In this document: piece by piece, positions 19,714 to 28,495 of the stretch
Layout of the letters: each line of letters starts with the position of its first letter
Position numbering within the stretch: the first letter of the stretch is position 1
Assembly (NCBI GenBank): GCA_963815965.1
Contig: CAWFIT010000019.1
Location: 1 to 64,000 of the forward strand
Origin: DASVFB01 sp963815965
GTDB taxonomy: Bacteria > Actinomycetota > Thermoleophilia > Gaiellales > Gaiellaceae
Reading direction: 5' to 3'
Length of the DNA: 64,000 nt
Made by a program: the position numbers and the translations under genes
The notes under the pieces: model-generated
What the model saw: the letters and a program-made list of their open reading frames with translations, nothing else
Databases searched by the model: none
Told to the model about the DNA's origin: nothing

Positions 19714-20454
19714 TCAGGCGCTCAGCGTCCGCAGCCTGAAGCCGCCGTGGTACTCGTACGACGCGGTGACGACGCGCAGGGCGTCGCGCGAGGCTCTCTC
19801 GGACAGCGTGGCGGCGTATGCGTCGGCGAACGGCGCAGATAGGAGCGCCTCGATGCCTGCTCGGCCTGCAGGGCTGAGCGGAAGTGCATCGCGCGCGTCA
19901 GCGCGACAGACGGCGCCGCCGGCCTGCGGCGAGTACGCCACGAGCGGCACGTCTTCTGCGCCACATTCGGCGCAACTCGTCAGGTGCGGAAGGTAGCCCG
20001 ACAGCCACAGCAGCTTCAGCTGGAACGACAGCGCGAGCGGGTCGAGCGCAGGACGGCTCGCCTGCGCGCCTGCTTCGTCGAGCACGTCGAGGAAGCGCGT
20101 CAGCGCGGTGAACGCGCGTTCGTTCTTCTCCTGCTCGGTGAAGAGGCGAAGCATCGCCTCGGCGGCGATCAGTCCGACGCTGAGCCGGTACTGGTCCTCG
20201 CGTACGGCGCTGTGCGCTCGCACGAGGTCGACGCCGGTGACCGTCTGGAGCTCGCCCGAGCCCTGGTGGAGTTGCATCGCGACGTGCGACAACGGCTCGA
20301 GCCGTCCGCCGAAGCGCGACTTCGTCTTGCGGATCCCCTTCGCCACTGCGCCGATGCGGCCGCGCTCACGCGTGTAAAGGTGGACGATTCGATCCGCCTC
20401 GCCCAGTCGAAACGAGCGCAGGACCACGGCTTCGGTCGGGTACGTGCGCGCCAC
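19714..20454 (-). CDS. recO: DNA repair protein RecO
   Basis: RecO loads RecA onto gapped DNA with RecR/RecF and anneals SSB-coated strands. The 246 residues show the N-terminal OB fold (TEAVVLRSFRLGEADRIVHLYTRERG) and a helical domain with a zinc-binding-like SCAECGAEDV cysteine pair and a further cysteine in AVCRAD. The GTG start is exactly 6 nt after TAGACT, so it can be transcribed independently even though mutM lies just upstream. Confidence 0.93.
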   Translation of the reverse strand: MARTYPTEAVVLRSFRLGEADRIVHLYTRERGRIGAVAKGIRKTKSRFGGRLEPLSHVAMQLHQGSGELQTVTGVDLVRAHSAVREDQYRLSVGLIAAEAMLRLFTEQEKNERAFTALTRFLDVLDEAGAQASRPALDPLALSFQLKLLWLSGYLPHLTSCAECGAEDVPLVAYSPQAGGAVCRADARDALPLSPAGRAGIEALLSAPFADAYAATLSERASRDALRVVTASYEYHGGFRLRTLSA

Positions 20455-20460
20455 GTGTCC

Positions 20461-20466
20461 AGTCTA
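20461..20466 (-). promoter_or_regulatory. Predicted -10 for recO
   Basis: TAGACT on the minus strand with 6 nt to the recO GTG, in the 30-nt gap after the mutM stop. It gives recO a promoter of its own. Confidence 0.45.
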
Positions 20467-20484
20467 GAGAGGGGTGTGGCGGCC

Positions 20485-21312
20485 CTACCTCGGCTGGCAG
20501 GCAGGGCAGTACCACGTGCCGCGTCCGGCGACGCGTGTCTTCTCGATCGGCGTGCCGCAACGGTCGCACGGTTCCCCCAGCCGCCCGTACACCTTGAACT
20601 CGTTCTGCATCGAGCCGGCGCTTCCGTCCGGCTGGCGGTAGTCACGCAGCGTCGCGCCCTGCCGTTTGATGCCCGCCTCGAGAGCGCGCTTGATTCCCTC
20701 GCGCAGCGCGCGCACCTCGTCTGCGTCGAGCTCGCGCGCCGGTCGCAGCGGGTGAATGCGTGCGCGCCAGAGCGCCTCGTCGACGTAGATGTTCCCGAGA
20801 CCGGCGAGCGTCCGCTGGTCCAGCAGCGCCGCCTTCACGGGTGCCTTTCGGTTCGCGAGGCTCGCGGCGAGCGACCTCGTCGTGAACGTCCGACCGAGCG
20901 GCTCGCCGCCGAGGCGCTCCGCTAGGTACGGGTCCAGCGCGTCGGGCTCGACCAGCAGCCACGTGCCGAAGCGGCGGACGTCGCGATACACGACGTCCGA
21001 TCCGTCGTCTAGGTTGACAACGGCGCGTCGATGTGGGACGTCGGCCGGCTTCCCAGGCGACGCGTGCAGAAGCGTTCCCGTCATCCGGAGGTGAATCAGG
21101 AGCACCCGACCGCTTTCGAACCGGACAATCAGATACTTGCCGCGACGCTCGAGCGCCTCGACACGCTCGCCGGTGAGTTCGGCCGCCACCTCGGCCGGAT
21201 CTTCGGGACGGGTCAGCCGGGGATCGTCGATCTCGACGTGCTTGAAGCGACGCCCGACGAGCGCCGGCTCGAGCCGGCGACGGACCGTCTCGACCTCGGG
21301 CAGCTCCGGCAC
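20485..21312 (-). CDS. mutM: Formamidopyrimidine-DNA glycosylase (Fpg/MutM)
   Basis: Excises 8-oxoguanine and formamidopyrimidines and nicks the abasic site. The GTG-initiated protein (275 residues) matures to the catalytic Pro2 followed by Glu3 (PELPEVETVRR), has the beta-elimination lysine in RRGKYLIVR and the helix-two-turn-helix GLGNIYVDEALW. It ends in an intact four-cysteine zinc finger (CDRCGTPIEKTRVAGRGTWYCPAC). All functional residues are present. The start lies 6 nt after TAGGCT. recO follows 30 nt downstream. Confidence 0.97.
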   Translation of the reverse strand: MPELPEVETVRRRLEPALVGRRFKHVEIDDPRLTRPEDPAEVAAELTGERVEALERRGKYLIVRFESGRVLLIHLRMTGTLLHASPGKPADVPHRRAVVNLDDGSDVVYRDVRRFGTWLLVEPDALDPYLAERLGGEPLGRTFTTRSLAASLANRKAPVKAALLDQRTLAGLGNIYVDEALWRARIHPLRPARELDADEVRALREGIKRALEAGIKRQGATLRDYRQPDGSAGSMQNEFKVYGRLGEPCDRCGTPIEKTRVAGRGTWYCPACQPR

Positions 21313-21318
21313 CTGGCC

Positions 21319-21324
21319 AGCCTA
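21319..21324 (-). promoter_or_regulatory. Predicted -10 for mutM
   Basis: TAGGCT on the minus strand with a 6-nt spacer to the mutM GTG, in the 30-nt gap after the pyrimidine phosphorylase stop. Confidence 0.45.
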
Positions 21325-21342
21325 GCCATGGCCGGTGTGCCG

Positions 21343-22659
21343 CTAGGCGGACGCGACGGACGACAGCTCGTCGAGCAGGATCGCGCGTGGCGGTGGCTGC
21401 TCGTCGCCGAGCTCGTAGGCCGCGAGCACGGTGCGCACTGCATCCGCTGCGGACGCCTCATCCTGAGCGTGCACCTCGGCGAGCAGCTCGCCCGTGGCGA
21501 CCTCGTCCCCGCGCTTGCGGCGGCAGACGATGCCGACGGCGTGATCGATCGTGTCCTCTTTCGTGCGCCGTCCGGCGCCGAGATGGAGCGCCGCCGAGCC
21601 GACTGCGATCGCGCCCAGGCGCGTGACGTAGCCCGCGCGCGGCGCCTCGACCTGCGCGGTCACAGCGGCGCGAGGCAACAGGTCCTCGCTCGGGTCTCCA
21701 CCCTGGGCCCGGATCCACCGCTCGTACGCGGCGACGGCGGTCCCGTCGGCGAGCGTCGCCTCGGCGCGGCGTCGGCCCTCGGCCTCGTCGACGTCGAGAT
21801 CGGAGAGCGCGAGCAGACGAGAGCACGCCGTCAGGACGAGCTCCGTGAAGTCGGGCGGCCCTTCGCCACGGAGAGTCGCGATCGCCTCGCGCAGTTCGAG
21901 CGCGTTGCCGACGGCGTTCCCGAGCGGCTGGTCCATGTCCGTCAAGAGGCAGACGACGTCGCGGCCGGCGCGCGTTCCGAGCTCGACCATCGCTTCGGCG
22001 AGGATCTGCGCGTCTCGCAGCGACTTCATGAAGGCACCGTCGCCGACCTTCACGTCGAGCACGACCGCCTCGGCACCGGCCGCGATCTTCTTGGACATGA
22101 CGCTCGCGGCGATCAGCGCGACGCTGTCGACCGTCCCCGTGACGTCGCGGAGCGCGTAGAGCTTCTTGTCCGCTGGAACGAGATCGGCGGTCTGCCCGAT
22201 GATCGCCATGCCCACATCGCGCACCTGTGCAATGAAGTCGGCCAGCCCCAGCTCGACGCGGAAGCCCGGGATGGACTCGAGCTTGTCCAACGTCCCGCCT
22301 GTGTGTCCAAGCCCACGCCCGCTCATCTTTCCGAACGGAACGCCGCACGCGGCGACGATAGGCCCAACGGCGATCGACGTCTTGTCGCCGACACCTCCGG
22401 TGGAGTGCTTGTCGACGACTCGCCGTCCGAGGTGCGCCGCCCAGTCGATTGTCTCGCCGCTCCCGATGAACGCCTCCGTCATGGCAAGCGTCTCGGTGCC
22501 CGTCAGCCCGCGGAATATCACCGCCATGCAGAACGCAGCCATCTGGTAATCGGGCACGTCGCCTGCGGCGTAGCCGAGGACGAGCTCCCGCAGCTCGGCG
22601 GGGTCGAGCTCGCCGCCGTCCCGCTTGCGCTCGATCAGCTCCGCAGGGTAGATCGTCAC
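21343..22659 (-). CDS. Pyrimidine-nucleoside/thymidine phosphorylase
   Basis: Phosphorolyses (deoxy)uridine or thymidine to base plus (deoxy)ribose-1-phosphate. The 438-residue protein carries the family glycine-rich signature SGRGLGHTGGTLDKLESIPG and VDKHSTGGVGDKTS phosphate site, and a C-terminal domain like barrel-sandwich folds. The GTG at 22659 overlaps the stop of deoB (GTGA), which sets the start. Pairing with deoB is typical of a nucleoside salvage operon feeding pentose phosphate. DeoA versus Pdp specificity cannot be decided from sequence. Confidence 0.93.
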   Translation of the reverse strand: MTIYPAELIERKRDGGELDPAELRELVLGYAAGDVPDYQMAAFCMAVIFRGLTGTETLAMTEAFIGSGETIDWAAHLGRRVVDKHSTGGVGDKTSIAVGPIVAACGVPFGKMSGRGLGHTGGTLDKLESIPGFRVELGLADFIAQVRDVGMAIIGQTADLVPADKKLYALRDVTGTVDSVALIAASVMSKKIAAGAEAVVLDVKVGDGAFMKSLRDAQILAEAMVELGTRAGRDVVCLLTDMDQPLGNAVGNALELREAIATLRGEGPPDFTELVLTACSRLLALSDLDVDEAEGRRRAEATLADGTAVAAYERWIRAQGGDPSEDLLPRAAVTAQVEAPRAGYVTRLGAIAVGSAALHLGAGRRTKEDTIDHAVGIVCRRKRGDEVATGELLAEVHAQDEASAADAVRTVLAAYELGDEQPPPRAILLDELSSVASA

Positions 22660-23823
22660 GGCGTGACGATCGGCTGGCCGGGGATCCCTCGCCGCGGCGG
22701 CTTGCCCCCGAGCCAAGCGTTCACGGTGGCGCCGACATCCCCGAACTCGCCCTCGTGGATCGCGCCGTTTGCGTAACGCCCCTCGACGTACGCGAGCAGC
22801 AAGGCGTGCTCGCGCGAATGGTCGGTGGACGGCGTCGTCGGGTCGCAGCCGTGGTCGGAGGTGAGGATGAACAGGTCACCGGCGCGAAGGGCATCGAGCA
22901 GATCCGCCAGCCTGCGGTCGAAGTCCTGCAGGCAGCGGTGGAAGTTGACCGGGTCGTTCCGGTGACCCCAGAGCATGTCGGTCTCGACGAGATTGACGAA
23001 GATCATGCCCTCGTCGAGTTCGCGCAGCAGCCGCTCGGTCTGCGCGATCCCTTCGACGTTGGACTTCGTGGGATGCGACTCGTCGATGTCGCGGCCGGCG
23101 AAGATGTCGCCGATCTTGCCGACGCCGTGCACCTTCATGCCTGCGTCGCGAACCAGCGACAGGTAGTTCGGCCGCTTCGGCTCGAGCGAGAAGTCGTGGC
23201 GGTTCGGAGTGCGCTCGTAGTTGCCCGGCTCGCCGATGAACGGCCGCGCGATCACCCGCCCGACCGCGTGCTTGCCCGTGAGGATCTCCCGCGCGATCCG
23301 ACACGCCTCGTAGAGCTCGTCGAGCGAGACCGTCGTCCTCGTGCGCCGCGATCTGGAAGACCGAGTCCGCGGATGTGTAGACGATCCACTTGCCGGTCTT
23401 CTGGTGCTCCTCCCCGAGCTCCTGGATGATCTCCGTCCCCGACGCCGGCTTGTTGCCGAGCACACCGCGACCCGTGCGGTGCATGAAGGGGTCGATCACC
23501 TCTTCCGGGAAGCCGTGGGGATAGGTCGGGAACGGCGTCGGCGTAAGGACCCCCATCAGCTCCCAGTGGCCGGTGGTCGTGTCCTTGCCCTTCGACCGCT
23601 CGACGAGTCGGCCGGCAATGGCCGGCGCGCCCGGTTGCGGGGGGCAGCCCTCGAGCGGCTCGACGTTGCCGAGACCGAACGCCTCGAGGCTGGGCAAGTC
23701 CAGCCCTCCCACCGCGCGCGCGACGTTGCCGAGGGTGTCGGACCCCTCGTCGCCGTAGTCCGCCGCGTCGGGCAGCTCGCCCGCGCCGACGGCGTCCAGC
23801 ACGATTACGCACGCTCTGGGCAC
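22656..23823 (-). CDS. deoB: Phosphopentomutase, frameshifted near 23330
   Basis: Converts (deoxy)ribose-1-phosphate to the 5-phosphate in nucleoside catabolism; an alkaline-phosphatase-superfamily enzyme with two Mn ions. The N-terminal frame has VIVLDAVGAGELPDAADYGDEGSDT and TTTGHWELMG; the C-terminal frame resumes at VSLDELYEACRIARE and includes VETDMLWGHR and LTSDHGCDPT. The frames join at FQIAAHEDD, and the locus length is 3n+1, consistent with one extra base in the CC at about 23330. A sequencing indel is the simplest explanation since all catalytic motifs are otherwise conserved. The GTG start is 6 nt after TAGGAT. Confidence 0.9.
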
Positions 23824-23828
23824 GCGGC

Positions 23829-23835
23829 TATCCTA
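23829..23835. promoter_or_regulatory. Overlapping divergent -10 elements (deoB / small membrane gene)
   Basis: TATCCT on plus (23829-23834), 10 nt before the ATG at 23845; TAGGAT on minus (23835-23830), 6 nt before the deoB GTG. The core GGCTATCCTA also occurs at 1799-1808 between murA and the HD gene. Confidence 0.5.
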
Positions 23836-23844
23836 AGCCGCGAG

Positions 23845-23991
23845 ATGATGACCGTCCTGGGCCTTATCGGCATCGTGCTTTTTTGCACCTCCGTGATTGC
23901 ACTTGCGGCAGGCGTCACCTGGCTCGTCGTGAAGCTCTCGCCGGCGAAGGCGGCCAAGCCGAAGCCCGCAGAGCCAACCCCAGACGGCTAG
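23845..23991 (+). CDS. Small single-span membrane protein
   Basis: A 48-residue product: MMTVLGLIGIVLF, an N-terminal hydrophobic segment of about 28 residues (to VTWLVVKLS), then a short Lys/Pro/Ala-rich cytosolic-looking tail. A second ATG at 23848 is equally possible. The gene fits between a divergent -10 and the convergent ald stop, with stops overlapping by two bases. Function unknown; small membrane proteins like this are common but rarely annotated. Confidence 0.65.
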   Translation: MMTVLGLIGIVLFCTSVIALAAGVTWLVVKLSPAKAAKPKPAEPTPDG

Positions 23992-25109
23992 ACGGGAGCC
24001 AGCGGCAGGACGTCCTCGAGCGGCGTGTACTCGAGGTTGTGCGCCTCTGCGACGGCCTCGTAGGTGATCTTGCCGTCGATGACGTTCACGCCGAGCGCGA
24101 GCGCGGGATCCCCGGCGACGGCCTCGCGGAGACCGTGGTCGGCGATCGACTCGACGTACGGCAGCGTCGCGTTCGTCAATGCCTTCGTGGCGGTGATCGG
24201 TACCGCACCGGGCATGTTCGCCACGCAGTAGTGCGTCACGCCTTCGACCTCGTATACGGGCTCGCTGTGCGTTGTCGGCCGAGACGTCTCGGCGCAGCCG
24301 CCCTGGTCGATCGCGACGTCACAGAAGACCGAGCCCTCCTTCATGTCGCCGAGCATCTCGCGGGTGATGAGCTTCGGCGCTCTGGCCCCGGGGATCAGCA
24401 CGGCGCCGATGACGACGTCTGAGTCTTTGATCGATTCGGCGATCTGCAGGCTGGACGACATCACGAGGCTGACCCGACCCGAGAGGATCTCGTCGAGTTG
24501 TCGCATGCGATCGATCGATCGTTCGAGGATTGTCACGTTCGCACCCAACCCGATCGCGATGACGGCCGCGTTGTAGCCGACGATCCCGCCGCCGATCACG
24601 AGCACGCGGCCGGGTGCGACGCCGGGCACGCCGCCGAGCAACAAGCCGCGCCCGCCGAGCGGCTTCTCGAGAAAGTACGCGCCGGCCTGTGCTGCGAGTC
24701 GGCCCGCGATCTCGCTCATCGGAGCGAGCAGCGGCAGCCGCCGATCGTCGGTCTCGACGGTCTCGTACGCGACGGCAGTGACGCCGCTCTCCACGAGTGC
24801 GTGCGTGAGCGACTCGTCCGCAGCGATGTGCAGGTAGGTGAACAGAACGAGCCCCTCGCGGAGCCGCGGGTACTCGCTCGGGACAGGTTCTTTGACCTTG
24901 AGCAAGAGATCCGCGTTCCACACGTCGTCCGTCGAGACGATACGAGCGCCGACTCGCTCATAGGCGCTGTCGGCAAACGCGCTGCCCACACCCGCACCAC
25001 TCTCGACGAGCACATCGTGGCCGCGCCTGGTCAACTCGAGCGCGCCTGCGGGTGTCAGCGCGACGCGGTACTCGTCCGTCTTGATCTCTTTCGCGACACC
25101 GATCCTCAC
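23988..25109 (-). CDS. ald: Alanine dehydrogenase
   Basis: NAD-dependent reversible deamination of L-alanine to pyruvate and ammonia. The 373-residue protein is full length: VAKEIKTDEYRVALTPAGA, LLLKVKEPVPSEYPRLR with the pyruvate-site lysine, FTYLHIAAD with the catalytic histidine, the Rossmann VLVIGGGIVGYNAAVIAIGLGANV and VCVANMPGAV-like CVANMPGAVP. It begins at a GTG 13 nt after a TATAAG hexamer. It stands alone between convergent and unrelated genes. The 149-nt region upstream to 25258 holds the promoter and nothing else I can identify. Confidence 0.96.
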   Translation of the reverse strand: MRIGVAKEIKTDEYRVALTPAGALELTRRGHDVLVESGAGVGSAFADSAYERVGARIVSTDDVWNADLLLKVKEPVPSEYPRLREGLVLFTYLHIAADESLTHALVESGVTAVAYETVETDDRRLPLLAPMSEIAGRLAAQAGAYFLEKPLGGRGLLLGGVPGVAPGRVLVIGGGIVGYNAAVIAIGLGANVTILERSIDRMRQLDEILSGRVSLVMSSSLQIAESIKDSDVVIGAVLIPGARAPKLITREMLGDMKEGSVFCDVAIDQGGCAETSRPTTHSEPVYEVEGVTHYCVANMPGAVPITATKALTNATLPYVESIADHGLREAVAGDPALALGVNVIDGKITYEAVAEAHNLEYTPLEDVLPLAPV

Positions 25110-25258
25110 AGCGCGCGAACCTTATACGGCTGTGCCAAACCGGACGCGAAGTCGGCACGGACGCGTGAAGAGGGCGCCGTTACGATTGCGGTGGGTGGTG
25201 GGTTCGGGGTGCCCCATGGCGAGCATGTCCTTGAACGCCGTGCCCTTCAACAGAGGCG

Positions 25259-26197
25259 TTATGAGATCAGGTCGCGCGCCAGTCGGCCTGCCGCGTACGC
25301 GGCGGCGAAGAACTCCGGGTCCGCGTCCGGGCCACGCCCCATGTGCGACAGGGGCAGGCCGTCGCAGGCCTCACGCCACCCGGACGGATCGAGCTCCTCG
25401 GGCACGAGCGGCTCGGCGAGACAGAGGCGGAGCACGGCCTCCGTGTGGTGCGAATAGCCGCGGTGGCGGGGGCGCTCATCCGCGCCAGAGACGCGCGGCG
25501 CGACAACCGGCCGCCCCCCGAGAGCAGCGGTGGCGTTGACGGCCTGCGCGGCTGCGACGCCGCCGTGGCCGGTCGCGGTACCGGTGCCGACGATCCCGGG
25601 GCCGATCGCGCAAACGGCGACCTCGGCGCCGCGCGACCTGCACCACGCAAGCGCCGAGTAGACGTTTACCGCCTGCTCGACACCGACGCACGGTCCGGCA
25701 GCGACCACCAGCTCGATCAGGCTCCGCGCGCGAAGCGCACGGACGGCGTCCGACAACGCGGTGGGAATGGCGCCGCCGGCAAGCTGGACGTACGCCACGC
25801 GCACGGCAGCAAGCGCCGCGCACACAGGCACAACTTGCGAGTGCACCGAGCAGCACACGACGGGCATGCCGTCGAGCGACTCGGCGGACGAGCCGCTCTC
25901 CTCCACGTGCGACACCGCGTATTGCAGCGACGTGTACGGCAGCGTCATCACGTGTGCGCCGGGTTCGGGCTCGAGCTCGATCCCTCGCGTCAGGTTTGCA
26001 TGCAGGATGTCGAAGCCGCCGCTCCCGAGCTCAAGCTCCCGCGCTTGCACGTTCACGAGCACGTCGTCCCCGACCTCGACGGAGCCCGTTACATCGGGGT
26101 ACGCGATGCACGGAACGCCGTCGACCTCCAGCCGCACGAGGCCTTCGTGCAGCTCCGCGATCGCGGTGACCTTGCCTCGCCTAAGCGAGAGCGGCAT
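25259..26197 (-). CDS. DUF3866 family protein
   Basis: A 312-residue soluble protein of the DUF3866 family found in actinobacteria and Firmicutes. Recognisable features are an N-terminal beta domain (RRGKVTAIAELHEGLVRLEVDG), then MTLPYTSLQYAVSHVEE, CCSVHSQVVPV and GIVGTGTATGHGG, and a C-terminal RHRGYSHHTEAVLRLCLAEP. The conserved histidines and cysteines suggest an enzyme but no activity is established for the family as far as I know. The ATG lies 17 nt inside the end of the upstream peptidase gene, so the two are co-transcribed. Confidence 0.85.
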   Translation of the reverse strand: MPLSLRRGKVTAIAELHEGLVRLEVDGVPCIAYPDVTGSVEVGDDVLVNVQARELELGSGGFDILHANLTRGIELEPEPGAHVMTLPYTSLQYAVSHVEESGSSAESLDGMPVVCCSVHSQVVPVCAALAAVRVAYVQLAGGAIPTALSDAVRALRARSLIELVVAAGPCVGVEQAVNVYSALAWCRSRGAEVAVCAIGPGIVGTGTATGHGGVAAAQAVNATAALGGRPVVAPRVSGADERPRHRGYSHHTEAVLRLCLAEPLVPEELDPSGWREACDGLPLSHMGRGPDADPEFFAAAYAAGRLARDLIS

Positions 26198-27290
26198 CGA
26201 CCAGCGCGAGCGTCACGTCGACCATGGCCTCGAGGTCCGCGACGGCGATCCGCTCGTCGGGCGTGTGAATGTCCATCATCCCGTTTCCGAGATTGAGGCA
26301 CTGCAGACCACGCTCGTTGAAGACGTTTGCGTCGGCTCCGCCGCCGCTCAAGCCGAAGCTGACATCCTGCCCGACGTGCGCGAGCGCGTCCGTCGCGACG
26401 CGCACCACCTCGTCGTCGCGCTTGAAGCGATAGCCGCGGTACGACTTGCGGGTCTCGACGTCCGCCCGGCACTCGCTCATCTCGGCCGCGAAGGAGATCG
26501 ACTCGAGCATCTCCTGCATGAGGTCTGCGAGACGCCGCTCGTCGTGCGAGCGAGCCTCCGCGACGAAGGTGCAGTGCTCGGCGACGATGTTCGCTGCAAC
26601 GCCGCCGTGAATCCTGCCGACATTCGCAGTCGAGATGTCGTCGACGCGACCCAGGCGTAGGTCGGCGATCGCGCGTGCCGCCGCGGCGATCGCGTTCCGT
26701 CCTTCCTCGGGGTACATCCCTGCGTGGGACGCCCGCCCGTGGAACGTCACCTCCATCGACTGGGAGAACGGCGCGCCGAGGATGACCTCGCCGATCGGCG
26801 CCGCCTGGTCGTAGACGAACCCGTGTCGGGCAACCAGACGAGACTCGTCGAAGGCGGCGGCGCCGATAAGCCCGACCTCCTCCTTCGGCGTGAAGAGCAA
26901 CTCGATGCCTGCGTGCGCGCGCTGTTCGGAGAGTACGCGGCGCGTTGCCTCGAGCATGACGGCGATCGCGGCCTTGTCGTCGGCACCGAGGATCGTCCCC
27001 GCCGCATTGCGCACGATGCCCTCGTCGTCGACGACGGGCTCGATCCGTCCGGTCGGAGGCACGGTGTCGAGGTGCGCACAGAGGAAGATCGGCGTGCCCG
27101 GCGCGTTCGCGTCGACGCGCGCGTAGAGGTTGCCGACGGTCCCGCCGATCTTCGCGCCGGCGCCGTCCTCGTCGACCTCGAGCGCGCAGTCGCGGAGGTA
27201 CGCGGACACGACGTCGGCCACGGCGCGCTCCTCGCCCGACGGGCTGGGAATCGCGGCAAGCTCCGTGAAAAGGTCGAGCACCTCGGGCAC
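26181..27290 (-). CDS. M20-family peptidase (peptidase T-like)
   Basis: A 369-residue zinc aminopeptidase-like protein. Metal ligands appear in CAHLDTVPPTG, GADDKAAIAV and FTPKEEVGLIG (catalytic Glu-Glu); a dimerisation domain contains HGRASHAGMYPEEGRNAI and the C-terminal GGGADANVFNERG ends the metal site. It resembles the PepT-like tripeptidases annotated in Bacillus and actinobacteria. It should act in the cytosol on small peptides. Its GTG lies exactly 6 nt after TAAGCT in a shared divergent promoter with the LanC-like gene. Confidence 0.9.
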   Translation of the reverse strand: MPEVLDLFTELAAIPSPSGEERAVADVVSAYLRDCALEVDEDGAGAKIGGTVGNLYARVDANAPGTPIFLCAHLDTVPPTGRIEPVVDDEGIVRNAAGTILGADDKAAIAVMLEATRRVLSEQRAHAGIELLFTPKEEVGLIGAAAFDESRLVARHGFVYDQAAPIGEVILGAPFSQSMEVTFHGRASHAGMYPEEGRNAIAAAARAIADLRLGRVDDISTANVGRIHGGVAANIVAEHCTFVAEARSHDERRLADLMQEMLESISFAAEMSECRADVETRKSYRGYRFKRDDEVVRVATDALAHVGQDVSFGLSGGGADANVFNERGLQCLNLGNGMMDIHTPDERIAVADLEAMVDVTLALVDAALA

Positions 27291-27296
27291 CGCGCA

Positions 27297-27306
27297 AGCT
27301 TAGAGT
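27297..27306. promoter_or_regulatory. Symmetric divergent -10 (peptidase / LanC-like gene)
   Basis: TAGAGT on plus (27301-27306) and TAAGCT on minus (27302-27297) overlap by two bases. Each lies exactly 6 nt from its GTG (27313 and 27290). The whole intergenic region is 22 nt, so both mRNAs must start at or next to their start codons. Confidence 0.6.
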
Positions 27307-27312
27307 TCCGTC

Positions 27313-28495
27313 GTGCTCTACAGGCCGGAGGCATTCGAGCCGCTGACCGAATCGCCCTGGGACGAGCAACGTGTGCGCGCCGCGATACGCGGGATCGTCG
27401 TGGACGTCGACCACGCGTTCGATCCGGACGCACTCTGGCCCGCAGACGACTGGGACGGATGGCAGTCCGCAGTTCCGATGAAGAACCTCTACGTCGGCGC
27501 GGCCGGCGTCGTCTGGGCGCTCGACACGCTACGCAGGCGCGGACACGCCGAGACGAAGCTCGATCTCGCCGCTGCGGCGAAACGAACGCTGCGCGTCGTT
27601 CGCGAGACGCCCGACTTCATGGCCGGCGTCGAGCTTCCGGCGCCGCCGGAGTCCGCGTTGCTCACCGGCGAGACCGGGATCCTGCTCGTCGCCTGGCGTC
27701 TCGATCCGTCGCGCCGAACTCGAGCAAGACCTGCTCGCGCGCGTGCACCAGAACGTCGACAACGAGGCGGACGAAGTCATGTGGGGCACGCCGGGGACTC
27801 TGCTCGCCGCCCGCGCAATGCACGCGTGGGTGGGTAGCGACACCTGGAGGGACGCTCGCGCCAAGAGCGCGGAGGAACTCTGGTGCAGACGCGACGCGGA
27901 TGGGCTCTGGACGCAGCAACTCTACGGCGAAACATCGCGCGGCCTCGGGCCGGTCCACGGCGTAGTCGGCAACGTGCTCGCACTTCGCGACGCGCTCGAC
28001 AGCGGGCGGCGCGATCTCCTCGAACGCGAGACAGCGGCCGTGCTCGCACGGGAAGCCGTCGTCGAGAATGGCCTCGCCAACTGGCCGATGACGGCCGGAG
28101 GCGACCTTGCCACGGAGGACGGCGAGATCCGCTTGCAGTGGTGCGCGGGAGCGCCCGGCATCGTGACCTCCGCGGCGTCATACCTCAACGAGGAGCTGCT
28201 CACCGCGGGCGCGGAGCTCACGTGGCGCGCGGGCCCTCCGACCATGGAGAAGGGCCCCGGCATTTGTCACGGCACCGCCGGCAGCGGCTACGCGTTCCTC
28301 AAGGTCTTCGCGCGCACGGGCGACGAACTCTGGCTCGACCGTGCCCGGCGGTTCGCGATGCACGCGCTCGAGCAGGTCGAGCGCCGCGGCCACGGCCGTT
28401 ACTCGCTGTGGACGGGCGACCTCGGCGTCGCCCTTTACGCAGCCGATTGCCTCGACGTGCGCACCGCGTACCCCGCGCTCGAAACCTGGGGCTAA
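27313..28495 (+). CDS. LanC-like (lanthionine synthetase C-like) protein, frameshifted near 27710
   Basis: The two frames together encode about 394 residues of an alpha/alpha-barrel with repeated GxxG turns (NLYVGAAGVVWAL, GETGILLVAW, GVVGNVLALRDAL, GICHGTAGSGYAFLK, WTGDLGVALYAADCL). The zinc ligands of LanC cyclases are visible as the cysteine in QWCAGAPG and the CHG pair. No lantibiotic precursor or dehydratase gene is nearby, so it is a stand-alone LanCL-type protein, whose bacterial roles are poorly known. Reading moves by one frame after AWRLDPS; the length is 3n+1. Its stop overlaps the pyrG stop. Confidence 0.82.

Noticed and set aside
25110..25258. A small gene upstream of ald
   Set aside because: Short frames here have no recognisable protein features; the region appears to be promoter plus spacer only.
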